From: Chromobacterium alticapitis
GTDB lineage: Bacteria > Pseudomonadota > Gammaproteobacteria > Burkholderiales > Chromobacteriaceae
Direction: 5' to 3'
Assembly (NCBI RefSeq): GCF_002924365.1
Contig: NZ_PQWB01000042.1
Span: 42,098 to 106,097, forward strand
Length of the DNA stretch: 64,000 nt
Within the stretch, counting starts at the first letter, position 1; every line of letters starts with the position of its first letter. The notes under the pieces are model-generated. The model worked only from the letters and a program-made list of their open reading frames with translations. It ran no database searches and was not told the DNA's origin. The translations under genes and the position numbers were made by a program. This document shows positions 34,530-42,914 of this stretch, one piece after another.

Positions 34530-36170
34530 TTAAATGGTTTCTGCGTCTGCCGGCGCAGCCGCGGCCAAGGCTGGCTGGACACGCATGTCGAGGTCGCGGC
34601 GAACTTCTTCCGCGCTCAGGATGCGGTAGCCTTTATCCTCCAGCTCCAGGCGCAAGGCCTTGACCTGCTCCGCCGTGCCCCGCGCTTTTCGAATGCCGCC
34701 GGGAACCAAAGGGTCTAGCAGATTCAGTCCATCCTCCAGCCCCACCCGGATGCCGTCGAGCTGGAGCGCGATGGCGACGTCGGCGAGGATGGCGTGCATG
34801 GCACCCGGGAATAGCAGCGAAATCCGGCAGTTTAGGAAATGCCGGCGCAGCGTTTCCACCGTGGGGCGGAGTTGGTCCGCGGCCAGCCGCGCCGCGGCCG
34901 CCGTGGCGGTTTCCTCTTCTTGCAACAGCAGCTTGGCGATTTCCTTTCTCGACGCGCCGCCGATCAGCGAGTCGTCGTCCAGTTCGCCGCTGACTGGATC
35001 GCGGCGGTGTTGGTCGACGCCGGCCACCAGCATGAACAGAACCGGCAAGCCGCTTTCTTCCAATGGCTTGCGGTAGAGTGTGACGGCATTTTCGGTGATG
35101 GTGTGGTTGAACACTTCGATTTCCGGCCGAACCCCCGCCTGCCTGAAGTGGCGGAGTTGCTCCGCGAGGAAGGCATTGGGATTATCGTAGCCGCCGCCAA
35201 CCTGGAACACGACAGCGCCGGGACTCAGCGAGGCGATTTCCGGCGCGGCTGCGCCTGCGTACGGTTTCAGATGGGCTCGGCGCAGGGGGCTTTGCGATGC
35301 CGAGCGATCGCCGCGGGCGCTGGTGGACAGGTTCAGCAGCGTTTCCGGCGCGGCCCGGCGCATGGCCGGAACGATGTCTTCGTATTGCTCCAGCACGATC
35401 TGGTTGCGTTGCGAGCCGGTGGCTATGTCCGCGCCCAGGCCGGGGATGCGCAGCGAGGAGAGGTCCTGCATGTCGCGCGTGTGCAGATGGATGACAGCGG
35501 CGCCGGCGAGAGCGGACTGCGTCGAATCGGACACGATGCGTTCCGTCGTCAAGGGCAGGTGCGGGCTGCGGGCCTTGCCGGGTTGCCAGAGCCCGGGTTC
35601 GCATACCCCCCAGCCTGCTTCAAGCAAGGCATTGAAAACTGCCGGCGCGTCGCTCCTGATCTGTTCGACCATGTCCGCCGGGAGGTAGCTGCTGAGGCGC
35701 TCAAGCCTCCACTCCAGATCGCCATGCATATTGCATTCCCAGCCGAAGGTGGTGAGCAGCAGAACGAGCTGGCGTTGCAACTGGCGCGAAGACAAGCTTT
35801 CCAGCAGCGCGCGCGGGAGTAGGCAGGCACGGCTCATGTCGGCCTGGGGGCGGGGCGATTGCCAGACGCCGTTGCCGACGCGCCAGCCGGCGGCTTCCAG
35901 CGCGTGGAAGCTTTTGGCCTGCTGGCTTTCGTTCAGGCGAGCGAAGTCGTCGCGGCGCAAGCATTCGTCGTAGCCAGCTTGCAGCAGCAGGCCGCCCGCA
36001 GGCGCGGTCTCCCAGCCTTCCCGTTTCAGGATTTGCAAGGTTTCGGCGATCTTGGCGTCGGGAACGAGGTTGTCCAGAAGCAGGCCGGAGATGAATTTCG
36101 GCTCGAGCGGGTCCAGATATTTGGGGACGGCGCCGACCGGCGCGGCAGTGATGTAGAAAGCTTTGCTCAT
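34530..36170 (-). CDS. BKACE (DUF849) family enzyme with large repeated insertion
   Basis: A 546-residue protein of the beta-keto acid cleavage enzyme family, which uses acetyl-CoA and zinc to cleave beta-keto acids. The core begins MSKAFYITAAPVGAVP, continues with the zinc motif VIHLHTRD (His228/His230), LNLSTSARGD, VGGGYDNPNAFL, EIEVFNHTI and the late motif VGLEDGLN. Typical members are about 300 residues. Here about 180 residues (roughly 25-203) are inserted between the first strand and first helix of the barrel, containing four Gly-Trp units at Trp53, Trp96, Trp144 and Trp187. AGGGA precedes the ATG at 36170. It lies 239 bases upstream of the lodAB operon on the same strand. The substrate is unknown. 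Confidence 0.78.
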   Translation of the reverse strand: MSKAFYITAAPVGAVPKYLDPLEPKFISGLLLDNLVPDAKIAETLQILKREGWETAPAGGLLLQAGYDECLRRDDFARLNESQQAKSFHALEAAGWRVGNGVWQSPRPQADMSRACLLPRALLESLSSRQLQRQLVLLLTTFGWECNMHGDLEWRLERLSSYLPADMVEQIRSDAPAVFNALLEAGWGVCEPGLWQPGKARSPHLPLTTERIVSDSTQSALAGAAVIHLHTRDMQDLSSLRIPGLGADIATGSQRNQIVLEQYEDIVPAMRRAAPETLLNLSTSARGDRSASQSPLRRAHLKPYAGAAAPEIASLSPGAVVFQVGGGYDNPNAFLAEQLRHFRQAGVRPEIEVFNHTITENAVTLYRKPLEESGLPVLFMLVAGVDQHRRDPVSGELDDDSLIGGASRKEIAKLLLQEEETATAAAARLAADQLRPTVETLRRHFLNCRISLLFPGAMHAILADVAIALQLDGIRVGLEDGLNLLDPLVPGGIRKARGTAEQVKALRLELEDKGYRILSAEEVRRDLDMRVQPALAAAAPADAETI

Positions 36171-36961
36171 GATTTTCCCTGTATATGGCAAGCATTGCGG
36201 GTTTGCGGCGCATGGGTTGCTTTGTGCTGGTCCGATTGCCGCCCCATGAGCGCGGGCATGGCGACGCGCCAATATCGGGCATGACTTCACAATGCGGAGA
36301 GCACGCTTTTTTCCTGAGCAAAGAGGCGAACGATTCATGACGTGGACTGGACGGGCTCGATCAGTGGTCGGATGGGTTGGGCCGTCTGTCATTTCTTTGA
36401 TTTGTGGCTTGGATTATGATTTGCCGTTTATTCCATTTGAATTAAATTTTTATAAAACTGATTTTCTCGTGGATGGTGTCGTGCAGAATGTCATGTTGAA
36501 AATTACTATTCATCCAATTGTTTTTATTTGTACTTGATTTTAATTATTTGTTTTTCTTGATATTTTCCCAGATGAAATTTGCAGTAGTCTGATTTGTGGC
36601 CATGAAAAAGTATTTTTGATTCAGGCTGGTATTTAGGATGGTTGACTTATATTTGTTGTGTTTTTGCCTGTTTGAGGGTTATTTATTTTTGAGAGGTATT
36701 TAAACGTATTTCTATTTTTGATTGTTATTTCTTATTTTGTCTGCAAAAAATTGTTTTTATTGAATTGTCGACTTTATGCTTATTCGTACGTGATGATTTC
36801 GGGCTTGGCCAAGCCGTTCCCCTCAGGTATTTCCCATTGACTTTTTTTCGCCGCATTTTCTATGCGGGCGGGCTATAGAGGATGGGCCGCTGATTCTTTT
36901 CTGTCCCGCCGCGCCAGCTGCCGTAGGCGGCATAAATTTTGCGATAGCCAGGGAGGATGCG
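36171..36961. other. AT-rich 790-base intergenic region
   Basis: No gene with convincing homology. From about 36395 to 36790 the sequence is strikingly AT-rich with many T runs, against a GC-rich background. A short open frame (36292-36537) runs through part of it but looks non-coding. A TTGACT hexamer at 36837 and the AGGGAGGATGCG ribosome binding site near 36950 belong to the following membrane-protein gene. The region also holds the promoter for the minus-strand BKACE gene. Confidence 0.6.
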
Positions 36962-38293
36962 ATGTCTAGTCATAGTGAAAGCCAGGCTTTGGATGCGCCT
37001 TACGCGGAAGAGCGGGATGACGGGAGCGCCGGGAGTCGAAAGGCTGGGAATCCGCTGATCGGCCGGCGGTTGGGAGGCACGATCATGCTGCTCAGCCTGG
37101 CGCTGTCCCTGTCCCTGGGCGCCGGACTGAAGCTGCCTTTGATCCTGGCCGTGATCGCCGGCGGGCTGACGCTGTTCGTGGTCATGCTGGCGGCCACGCC
37201 CTACTTGCGCTTCATCGATCATGGCTGGTGGACGCGCTACGACGAGTTCGGCAATCAGCTATGGGGCGATGCCCTGTCGCAATACCTGTGGCACTTCTGG
37301 CACCGGCGGGCCGAAGCGGCGGGCGCGCTGGCCGGGCAGGGACAGCCGACTGCCGATGCCCGGCAAGGCGTGAAGGCAGGGGAGCTGTTCGGCGCCATCT
37401 ACCGCGAGCAATACGGGCCGGACGCCTTCATGGTGCCGCTGGCGCTGCTGTTGTGCGTGGTGTTCCTCGAGGCCAATTACGTCGTGTTGTTTCCGCTGAA
37501 GGAAATGCTGCCAGGTGGGCATCCCTTGTCCGGCTATCTGGCGCAGTTCGGACATTTCGAACTGCAGGCCAGCGCGATGAGCGGCGCCTACATGTTCGTG
37601 GTGGGCGACGCGGTGAACAGCGTGCGCAAGCGCTGTCTGAACGTGGCGGATGTCTACTGGTACGCGCTGCGCATGCTGCTGGCGGTGCCCATCGCTTATT
37701 CGGTGACGCTGGCTTTGCCTGACAATGCCGCGGTGGGCGTGGCCTTCGCGCTGGGCGCGCTGCCGATAGACAGCATCATCAAGCTGTTGCGCAGGCTGGT
37801 GAACAGCAAGCTCGATACCGGCGAAGAGGAGCAGCCGGACCAGTTGGTCAAGCTGGACGGCGTCACCGCGGCCATCGCCAGCCAGCTGGAGGCGGAGGGC
37901 GTGGGGTCTATCGATGAGTTGCTGGGCATGGACCCGGTGTTGCTGTCCATCCATACCGGGCTGCCGTTTCGCTTCATCCTGCGGCTAGCGTCGCAAGCCA
38001 TCGTGCGCCGGCACTTGGGCGACGCCGCCTTCTCACTGGCGGCGATAGGGCTGGCCGATGCGACGTCCATCCATTGCTTGGCACGGCGGTTGAGAGAGGC
38101 GCGCGCGCAGGGGCGGAGCGACGAGGCGGCGGACAAGATTCTGGACGATGCCTGCCAGCTGCTGCGTTCGGTGTCCAATGCCGCCTGGCCGGACCGGGCC
38201 TCGGTTGAGTTCGCGTTCAGTAACATCGCCGATTGCGCCTACACCGGCCTGCTGATGTCCGCCGGTCTGGACCGGATGCCGGCGCATGGCTGA
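36962..38293 (+). CDS. Membrane protein with helix-hairpin-helix-like C-terminus
   Basis: A 443-residue protein of unknown function. About five to six hydrophobic helices lie at residues ~38-55, 57-78, 156-180, 205-222 and 235-270 (e.g. IMLLSLALSLSLGAGL, FMVPLALLLCVVFLEANYVV). The soluble C-terminal region from about residue 300 contains a helix-hairpin-helix-like element (KLDGVTAAIASQLEAEGVGS then IDELLGMDP), of the kind used to bind nucleic acid or mediate protein contacts. A strong AGGGAGG ribosome binding site lies just upstream. It is monocistronic and preceded by an AT-rich promoter region. Confidence 0.75.
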   Translation: MSSHSESQALDAPYAEERDDGSAGSRKAGNPLIGRRLGGTIMLLSLALSLSLGAGLKLPLILAVIAGGLTLFVVMLAATPYLRFIDHGWWTRYDEFGNQLWGDALSQYLWHFWHRRAEAAGALAGQGQPTADARQGVKAGELFGAIYREQYGPDAFMVPLALLLCVVFLEANYVVLFPLKEMLPGGHPLSGYLAQFGHFELQASAMSGAYMFVVGDAVNSVRKRCLNVADVYWYALRMLLAVPIAYSVTLALPDNAAVGVAFALGALPIDSIIKLLRRLVNSKLDTGEEEQPDQLVKLDGVTAAIASQLEAEGVGSIDELLGMDPVLLSIHTGLPFRFILRLASQAIVRRHLGDAAFSLAAIGLADATSIHCLARRLREARAQGRSDEAADKILDDACQLLRSVSNAAWPDRASVEFAFSNIADCAYTGLLMSAGLDRMPAHG

Positions 38294-38302
38294 GCAAGCC
38301 GG

Positions 38303-39421
38303 CTACAGCAGCGGTCGCATCCGGCGCAAGGCCGCTTCCAGTGTGGCGGGCGGGCAGCCGAAGTTGAGCCGCAGCCAGCCGGGCGCGCCGAAGTCCCGGC
38401 CATCGGCCAGGCCCACGCCGGCCCGCTCGAACGCGGGCATCGGCCGTTCAGGATGCACGGCGCGGGCATCGAACCAGGCCAGATAGGTGGCCTGCGGCGG
38501 AATCAGCGGCAGCCGTCCGCCGGCTAAGGCCTGGACAATGGCGTCGCGGTTGTCGCGCAGAACGGCCAGCAGCGCCTGCCGCCATGGCTCGCCCTCGCGG
38601 TAGGCCGCTTCAGCCGCGACATAGCCCAGCGCGCCCGGCGGCGGAACCCGGTGGGACATTTCGTGGCGAAAGCGGCGGCGCAGCCCCGTGTCCGGAATGA
38701 TGGCGAAGGCGCAGCCCAGGCCCGCCAGGTTCCAGGTTTTGGACGGCGACATCAGCGTGATGGTCCGCGCGGCGAAGTCCGGGTCGACGGCGGCGAGCGG
38801 CTGGTGGCGGCGGGTCCCCAGCAGCAGATCGCAGTGGATTTCGTCGGAGCAGACGATCAAACCACGTCGTTTGGAGAATGCGATCAATTCCGCCAGCTCG
38901 GCCTCGTCCCAGCAGCGGCCGGTGGGGTTGTGCGGATGGCTCAGCAAAAGCAGTTTCGCGCCCGCCGCGGCATTTTCCATGGCCTGCCAGTCCCATCGCC
39001 AGCGTCCATCGAGGAGTGCCAGCGGCGCGGTGGCGAGGGCGCGACCGGCCAGCGCCGGCGCTTTCAAAAACGGCGGGTAGATGGGCGTGGCGGTCAGCAC
39101 GGCGTCGCCTGGTTCGCCCACTGCGCGGCAGGCCAGACTCAGCGCCGGCACCAGGCCGGGCAGCCAGGTCAGCCAGTCCGCTTCCACTGTCCAGCCATAG
39201 CGGTCCTGCAAGTGCTGCTGCGTAGCGTCGACCAGCGAGTCTGGGGCATGGGTGTAGCCGAATACGCCATGATCTATCCTGCGACGCAATGCATCGAGGA
39301 TGGCCGGCGCGGCGGCGAAGTCCATGTCCGCCACCCACATCGGCAAGATATCGCGGCCGGCGTATTTGTCCCATTTTTCGCTGGCGGTGCCGCGGCGGTC
39401 CGGCGGGCGGTGGAAATCCAT
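38303..39421 (-). CDS. PatB/MalY-type PLP-dependent C-S lyase or aminotransferase
   Basis: A 372-residue fold-type I PLP enzyme. The catalytic lysine is Lys228 in MSPSKTWNLAGLGCAF. LLLLSHPHNPTGRCW and the aspartate in VCSDEIHCDLLL are the classical cofactor contacts. The opening WDKYAGRDILPMWVADMDF is diagnostic of the PatB/MalY group, which are cystathionine beta-lyases or C-S lyases releasing thiols, ammonia and pyruvate. The ATG at 39421 starts the conserved part. An AraC regulator gene lies 170 bases upstream on the same strand and may control it. Confidence 0.9.
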   Translation of the reverse strand: MDFHRPPDRRGTASEKWDKYAGRDILPMWVADMDFAAAPAILDALRRRIDHGVFGYTHAPDSLVDATQQHLQDRYGWTVEADWLTWLPGLVPALSLACRAVGEPGDAVLTATPIYPPFLKAPALAGRALATAPLALLDGRWRWDWQAMENAAAGAKLLLLSHPHNPTGRCWDEAELAELIAFSKRRGLIVCSDEIHCDLLLGTRRHQPLAAVDPDFAARTITLMSPSKTWNLAGLGCAFAIIPDTGLRRRFRHEMSHRVPPPGALGYVAAEAAYREGEPWRQALLAVLRDNRDAIVQALAGGRLPLIPPQATYLAWFDARAVHPERPMPAFERAGVGLADGRDFGAPGWLRLNFGCPPATLEAALRRMRPLL

Positions 39422-39592
39422 GGCGAGTCTTGTCTGTGCTTGGATGTTGGGCGTATCGCCAGTATGGGCGCCGCGCATCGTCCGTTCGCGGTTATTTTGC
39501 GGAATCGATATTGGCTTGGCGCAGGTCGGGCTTGAAACGCTGCCTGTCGCAATGCATTCGCCGCCAGAGACATGACGGAGCAGGGTGCCTGT

Positions 39593-40369
39593 CTACAGAG
39601 GCCTTGCGCGTGCCGGAGGCCCTGCGGAGTCGCTGAGCCTGAGCTTGAGTTGGCGCGGACTCAGGCCCAGCAATTGGCGGCAAAGCCGGTTCAGGGCGCT
39701 CTGGTCCGAGAAGCCGCAGGCGGCGGCGATGTCGGCCAGCGACTCGCTGCCGCGGCGGATAGCGTGGCAGGCCGCGTCCATGCGGGTGCGGCGAATGAAA
39801 TCGCCGGTGCGCAGTTGGAATACTCGTTTCATCCGCCGGTCCAGCTGGCCTATGCTGAGGCCGGATAGTTCGCACAGTTCCTCCAACCGCAGCGACCGAT
39901 GGTAGTGGGCCTGGATGTGGTCGACGCAGGCGGCGAAGCGCTCGTCCAGCAACCTTTCTCGGGTGAGGTCGGCCAAGTCCTTGGAAATGCACACCAGTCC
40001 CAGCAAGCGTCCGTCCGGATGCAGCAGCGGCTGCTTGCTGGTCAGGCACCAGCCAGGCGCGCCGTCCGGATAGATGGTGAGGTCCAGACGATTGCGCAGG
40101 GGCAGGCGCTCGCTGAACAGCGCCTTGTCCTGCTCGCGATAGCGGTTGGCCATGGACTGGGGGAACAGCTCGTGGGCGGTGCGGCCCTCGGCCTGGGCAC
40201 GGTCGCGCAGCGCGCAGCGCGGCACGCAGCCTTCGCTGATGGCCAAGTAGTGGCTGTCTGGATCTTTGACCGAGAACACCACATCGGGCAGATGGTCGAA
40301 CAGCGCGGCCATGGACCGGGCGGCGGCCAGGTCGCAGATCAGATGCGGCTGCTGCATAGGCATGTGCAT
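39593..40369 (-). CDS. AraC-family regulator with N-terminal PAS domain
   Basis: A 258-residue regulator. Residues ~20-130 form a PAS-like sensor (MAALFDHLPDVVFSVKDPDS, LLHPDGRLLGLVCISKDLAD). The C-terminal ~100 residues are the double helix-turn-helix of the AraC family (LEELCELSGLSIGQLDRRMKRVF and ESLADIAAACGFSDQSALNR). The combination suggests sensing of a small ligand or redox state in the cytoplasm. It precedes the PatB-type gene on the same strand, a likely target. Several in-frame ATG codons lie within the first five residues. Confidence 0.88.
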   Translation of the reverse strand: MHMPMQQPHLICDLAAARSMAALFDHLPDVVFSVKDPDSHYLAISEGCVPRCALRDRAQAEGRTAHELFPQSMANRYREQDKALFSERLPLRNRLDLTIYPDGAPGWCLTSKQPLLHPDGRLLGLVCISKDLADLTRERLLDERFAACVDHIQAHYHRSLRLEELCELSGLSIGQLDRRMKRVFQLRTGDFIRRTRMDAACHAIRRGSESLADIAAACGFSDQSALNRLCRQLLGLSPRQLKLRLSDSAGPPARARPL

Positions 40370-40488
40370 GTGAAACGATCCTTGCGCAAATATCGCAGCC
40401 GAGGCGGCGAGAGGGCTATGCTGTTTGATTATTCCGACAGCATTTATTTAAGGCAAGATGGATCATTTGTATGCGTTTTGCAAGAAAT

Positions 40489-40515
40489 GCCGCGACGGCC
40501 ATGCGCCGTCGCGGC
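40489..40515 (-). terminator. Terminator of the collagenase gene
   Basis: A perfect 11-bp stem (GCCGCGACGGC/GCCGTCGCGGC, 5-base loop), followed on the minus strand by ATTTCTTG, a modest T tract. It lies 14 bases beyond the collagenase stop codon. Confidence 0.7.
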
Positions 40516-40529
40516 CCTGCTCGCTTAAC

Positions 40530-42773
40530 TTACTCGTAGCTAGCGCTGACGGAGACGTTGGCGTAAGGCTGCTTCGCCTGCAGCGTCAGGTAGTACCAGT
40601 GTCCGGCCTGCGGCGCCGGGATGCTGACGGACTCCTCGTTGCCGGCGCTTGCCGAAGCGTAGTCATAGTTGGAGGGCGTCGGGTAGCGATCCATGGCCAC
40701 ATACAGGTCCACGTCGCCGCTGCCGCCGCTGGTCCAGAGCTTCAGGTTGCGCGCGCCGGCCGGCAGCAGAATGGTGGCGTAGGATGCGCCGGACGAGGTC
40801 AGGCCGGAAATCGAGCAGTTCTTGCCCAGCCGTTCTGGATAGGCCTCGTGGCAGGCCGGCAGGCCGGTGGTCGGCGGCAAGGGCGGCTGGCCGGCCGTGG
40901 TGGCGTTTTGCGCCCAGGCGGCGAACTCATTGTCGTAACGGCTGCCGATCTGCCGCATCAGGCTCATATAACCATTCGCGTAGTCGCCCTTGCGCCACAG
41001 GGGCAGCATGGCGTCGATGTCGGCGCGGTGGCGCTCGAACATGAAGCGGGTGGCCATATAGCCCCAGCGGTAGGCTCGGGTGACGTAATCCGCCATGTCA
41101 TAGGTGTTGCCGTAGATCTGACTCAACTGGTAAGTGCCGGTCTTGGCGATATCGATGGCGGTCTGGTTGTCGTTGCGCAGCGACAGGTATTCGGCCAGGC
41201 CTTCTATCCACCATACCGTCGGTTGCTGGGTGGCGGTGGCGAAGTCGCCGTACATGTCGAAGCGGCCGTCCAGATAGTGGATGTATTCATGTTCCAGGTT
41301 CCACACCTTGAACACCGGGCGCAGCCATGACGCTTCGTGGGCGATGAAGCGGGCCTGGTTGTTCGGATCGGCCGGATTGCCTTCCAGATACATTCCGCCG
41401 TTGTCGGTGGAGATGCCGTAGATCACGCCGGCGTACTTGGAGTAATTGTTGTAGTCGTCGAACACCACCACTTCCAGCGAAGTGTTGTTGTCGTTGGCGA
41501 CCGGCTGGTTATGCGTTTGCAGCATCTGGTGGAAGTAGGATTCCTCATTTTGCAGCAGCGCGCAGGAGGCCTGCATCTGGTCCGTGGTCATCTCCTGGGA
41601 CCGGATATGGATGGTGGGGCTGCAGGTATAGCGATTGACCAGGATGGCGTCGGCAAGCTTGGTTTCGAAGTTGCAGGTGCCGTATTCCGAGCAGTTGGCG
41701 TTGTCGTAGTACTTGACCGCTTCCGCCGCGGCCAGCCACAGCTCGTTGTCGGCGCCGGTCATGCTGCTGCCGGCGAGTATGGCCTTGGCTTGCGGCTTGA
41801 TCGCGGGCAGCAGCGCCGGATACTGCATGAAGCGCAGCCCTTCACGCGTGGCGTCGCCCAGCTGGAAGGCGGTTTCGGTGCCGATCAGGCTGGCCTTGTC
41901 GGCCTGGACGAACTGAGTCAGCGCGGCCGAATAGCTGCCGTCGCTCTGCAGCAAGGGCACGGACGCGCTGCGGCCGTGGGCGTAGAACAGCACGGTCAGC
42001 GCGCCGGTGAAGCCTTGGCTGGCCGTGGTTTCACGCAAGCCTTGGGCGGCGTTGGGATTGGCCGCGGTGTTGGTGTAGCGCTGGACGATGGTGCGGATGG
42101 ACGGCAGGTAGTAGGCCTCGTCCGCCATATTGGTGACCAGCGTCATCACCTCGTGGGCCGTCGTCGGCGCCTGGGCATTGGCGGAGAACAGCGTTGCGCC
42201 GTCCGCCAATTGCTTGATGCCGGGGCGCAGCGTCGATTGCAGATTGGGATCGAGCGCCGGCAGCGTATTGGCGCTGGCCAGGTAGTAGCCGGCGCGCAGG
42301 TACAGCGTCAGATTCACCAGCGCCATGGACGAGGCGTTGTAGGCGGCGGCTTCCTGGGCGAAGCGGCCGGCCACGGCGTTCAGGTTGCCGGCGCTGTAAA
42401 TGGTGGAAGCCAGATTTTTGTCCAGGGCGAACAGGCCGTAGGTGCAGGTGTAATCTGGCAGGCTGACTAGGTAGTTGGCCAGGTCTGCGCCGCTGTGGCT
42501 GGCCAGCGCGCTCATGTCCTGGCACTGCGGCGTGGCGGTGTGGGCGATCAGTTTTTTCAGCGGCCGGCCGATTTTGGCGCGCTTGTCTTGCAGGTGGTAG
42601 CGCGACTGGAAATCGCTTGGCGGCACATTTCGCCATAGCCGCGGCGCGGCTGGCTGGCGTGGTTTGGCTTGGGACTGGTGCGGCATTTTATAGGTCTTGG
42701 GCGCGGCTTCGGCCACTGCGGGCAGCGAGGCGGCCAGGGCCAGGCACAGCGCCGCGAGAGAGAGTCTTCGCAT
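40530..42773 (-). CDS. Secreted M9-family collagenase with PPC domain
   Basis: A 747-residue exported metalloprotease. A signal peptide (SLAALCLALAASLPAVAEA) is followed by a long helical activator region, and the peptidase domain carries the zinc motif HEYIH (His495, Glu496, His499) with a downstream glutamate in WWIEGLAEYLS. The last ~100 residues form a pre-peptidase C-terminal beta-sandwich (NLKLWTSGGSGDVDLYVAMD), which often binds collagen. GGAG precedes the ATG at 42773. It is a likely tissue- or matrix-degrading virulence enzyme, close in layout to Vibrio collagenases. Confidence 0.93.
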   Translation of the reverse strand: MRRLSLAALCLALAASLPAVAEAAPKTYKMPHQSQAKPRQPAAPRLWRNVPPSDFQSRYHLQDKRAKIGRPLKKLIAHTATPQCQDMSALASHSGADLANYLVSLPDYTCTYGLFALDKNLASTIYSAGNLNAVAGRFAQEAAAYNASSMALVNLTLYLRAGYYLASANTLPALDPNLQSTLRPGIKQLADGATLFSANAQAPTTAHEVMTLVTNMADEAYYLPSIRTIVQRYTNTAANPNAAQGLRETTASQGFTGALTVLFYAHGRSASVPLLQSDGSYSAALTQFVQADKASLIGTETAFQLGDATREGLRFMQYPALLPAIKPQAKAILAGSSMTGADNELWLAAAEAVKYYDNANCSEYGTCNFETKLADAILVNRYTCSPTIHIRSQEMTTDQMQASCALLQNEESYFHQMLQTHNQPVANDNNTSLEVVVFDDYNNYSKYAGVIYGISTDNGGMYLEGNPADPNNQARFIAHEASWLRPVFKVWNLEHEYIHYLDGRFDMYGDFATATQQPTVWWIEGLAEYLSLRNDNQTAIDIAKTGTYQLSQIYGNTYDMADYVTRAYRWGYMATRFMFERHRADIDAMLPLWRKGDYANGYMSLMRQIGSRYDNEFAAWAQNATTAGQPPLPPTTGLPACHEAYPERLGKNCSISGLTSSGASYATILLPAGARNLKLWTSGGSGDVDLYVAMDRYPTPSNYDYASASAGNEESVSIPAPQAGHWYYLTLQAKQPYANVSVSASYE

Positions 42774-42914
42774 GTTTGTCTCCGGAAGATCAGGGCGTTT
42801 CCCTGACGGAAAAAAGCATGCCAAGCCTCGGCCCGGCTTTCTTGGCGCGTCTTCGCGCCTGGACGCGCAGATTTGACAAATCCGCCAGCCGCGCCTCTAC
42901 GCGTGTGGCGGGCG

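Noticed and set aside
36292..36537. An 81-codon open frame in the AT-rich gap
   Set aside because: No ribosome binding site or recognisable family, and codon usage unlike the genes of this window.
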